From assembly GCA_031378845.1 (NCBI GenBank), contig JANNES010000021.1, forward strand, positions 248,001 through 312,000: 64,000 nucleotides of DNA, written 5' to 3'. Below the pieces are notes generated by a model. The model was not told the DNA's origin. It saw only the letters and a program-made list of their open reading frames with translations, and searched no databases. The position numbers were made by a program, and so were the translations under genes. Shown here piece by piece: positions 63,124 through 64,000 of the stretch (the first letter of the stretch is position 1; every line of letters starts with the position of its first letter). This DNA comes from JAJNPS01 sp031378845 (GTDB lineage: Bacteria > Pseudomonadota > Alphaproteobacteria > Rhodobacterales > Rhodobacteraceae).

Positions 63124-63675
63124 TCAAAGCCGCGTGATCGTGTCGCCAAGCGCAACCTCGCCATCCTCTTCGATGGAACACAGGATGCCGCGCAGCCTGA
63201 GGTGCTCATGCGCGGGGGCAGACACCCACTTGTAGGCGTCCCGGCCGTAGCGGACCTTCCATTTGACGCATCCGTCGTTCCACAGATCCGACACGCGCAG
63301 CACCGCTGTGCCCGCCCGGATCAGCGATCCTGCGGGCAGATTTGCCTCTGACATGTTGAGGTCAGCGATGATCGTGTCGCCCGGATGGGCCACGCTATCG
63401 CGGTTGCGCCAGACGAGGTTCAGCACCCGCAGGGACAGGATCGACACCTGAATGCGCGGATCGGGGTCGCCGTCTGGCAGCTTCAGCCATGGCTTGCTCA
63501 TCTCGAAATCCCCGACAACCCCTTCGGCGCGGGTCAGGGTCAGACGGTCGGCAAAGACGCGCTTGTTGTAGCCGGGGCGCGCGCACAGCAGATGCACCGG
63601 GGCATCGGTATCTGGCGCAGCCAAAACGTCTGGCAAGGCAGCGGCAAGCGCCTCGGCGGTCACGAAATCAGTCAT
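63124..63675 (-). CDS. MOSC-domain protein
   Basis: 183 residues from ATG at 63675; a longer open frame upstream is an overlap with another gene. Contains MOSC-like motifs (NKRVFADRLTLTRAEGVVGD, HPGDTIIADLNMSEANLPAG, and the conserved Cys in NDGCVKWKVRYG). MOSC proteins handle sulfur from molybdenum-cofactor-type chemistry. It overlaps the upstream gene's end by 8 bases. Confidence 0.8.
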   Translation of the reverse strand: MTDFVTAEALAAALPDVLAAPDTDAPVHLLCARPGYNKRVFADRLTLTRAEGVVGDFEMSKPWLKLPDGDPDPRIQVSILSLRVLNLVWRNRDSVAHPGDTIIADLNMSEANLPAGSLIRAGTAVLRVSDLWNDGCVKWKVRYGRDAYKWVSAPAHEHLRLRGILCSIEEDGEVALGDTITRL

Positions 63676-64000
63676 TGCCGCGGGACTTTTCTGGGGCCTG
63701 ATCCGGGTCATCGGGACCGGCACATTGGGGTCTGTCCTCCGGGCAGTTCGCGGCAAAGGTGGCCCCGGTTGCGGGGCGGTCTTCGGCGGTCTGGCGGGGC
63801 AGGTTCTGGGGGGAAGGCAGGGTCGCGATCGCCAAGGCTTCGGCGTCCAAGGCAACGGCCGTCGGCATTGCAAGCCGCTGATGGCGCGCATCGCAGGCAG
63901 CGCAGTCGCCCGCTGCCGCCGCCGCCTCGTCCGCCCAGGCCGGCGGCAAGAGGGCCACAAGTAACCCGGTCAGAACAAAAGCGGCGACAACGCGACCAAG
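63668..64000 (-). CDS. exported hypothetical protein, N-terminus beyond the window
   Basis: The frame stays open to the right edge; the visible start of the frame is a signal peptide (GRVVAAFVLTGLLVALLPPA with cleavage after AWA). The mature part of about 90 residues is Ala/Pro-rich with CAAC near the front and further Cys (AANC, PQC). I do not recognise the family. It overlaps the MOSC gene's start by 8 bases, indicating one transcript. Confidence 0.6.
   Translation of the reverse strand, partial: LGRVVAAFVLTGLLVALLPPAWADEAAAAAGDCAACDARHQRLAMPTAVALDAEALAIATLPSPQNLPRQTAEDRPATGATFAANCPEDRPQCAGPDDPDQAPEKSRGND

Noticed and set aside
1..64000. CRISPR array or cas genes
   Set aside because: I saw no regularly spaced direct repeats and no Cas-like proteins.

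Overview
The window is a high-GC chromosomal segment from an alphaproteobacterium, most likely a Rhodobacteraceae (Roseobacter-group) heterotroph. Pointers are several large FAD/GcvT-type N-demethylase paralogues, a serine-cycle malyl-CoA operon, an MttB-family methyltransferase, a Mur-like Fur protein without CxxC motifs and roseobacter-style GC-rich intergenic hairpins. The species is inferred from gene content only; no rRNA is present.

Layout. 1-3.8 kb: the end of a TMADH/FadH-like flavoprotein, a nitrilase-family amidohydrolase, and a convergent Gfo/Idh/MocA-ThuA pair. 3.8-10.2 kb: Fur/Mur-type regulator, then a serine-cycle operon (sgaA, malyl-CoA lyase, mtkA, mtkB) divergent from an ScfR/RamB-type regulator. 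10.2-14.6 kb: dimethylglycine-dehydrogenase-like enzyme plus a choline-kinase-like phosphotransferase, divergent from a DeoR regulator. 14.6-19.8 kb: DUF1501/DUF1800 pair, a small secreted protein and a DEAD-box helicase. 19.9-31.5 kb: a compact seven-gene operon (two DMGDH-like enzymes, alcohol dehydrogenase, PEP-mutase-like lyase, MttB homologue, aldehyde dehydrogenase, hydroxyisobutyrate-dehydrogenase-like enzyme) divergent from its probable LysR regulator. 31.5-38.1 kb: histidine utilisation (hutC, hutF / hutI, hutH, hutU). 38.1-39.8 kb: PHP phosphoesterase and SDR.

39.8-57.4 kb is an accessory island. Its left part is gene-poor and decayed (IS3 orfA relic, tRNA-like relic, intact tRNA-Thr, truncated ParA). 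Its core is metal resistance: CusB/CusA efflux with two small exported proteins, a Cu+-type ATPase, a multicopper oxidase-ZIP pair behind a Fur-box-like sequence, and a MerR regulator divergent from a Zn/Cd/Pb-type ATPase with a textbook 19-bp-spacer promoter. Its right edge is a row of damaged genes: a truncated membrane protein, dsbB with an in-frame TGA, and a DsbA-like gene that has lost its thioredoxin domain.

57.4-64 kb returns to backbone: a spermidine/putrescine-type ABC transporter with an SDR, a divergent LuxR-type solo regulator, a MOSC protein and an exported protein running off the window.

How the parts may fit: the DMGDH-like enzymes are expected to strip N-methyl groups onto tetrahydrofolate, and the serine-cycle operon can assimilate the resulting C1 units through serine, glyoxylate and malyl-CoA. 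The window therefore looks like methylated-amine/C1 catabolism plus histidine use, with an inserted and eroding metal-resistance island.
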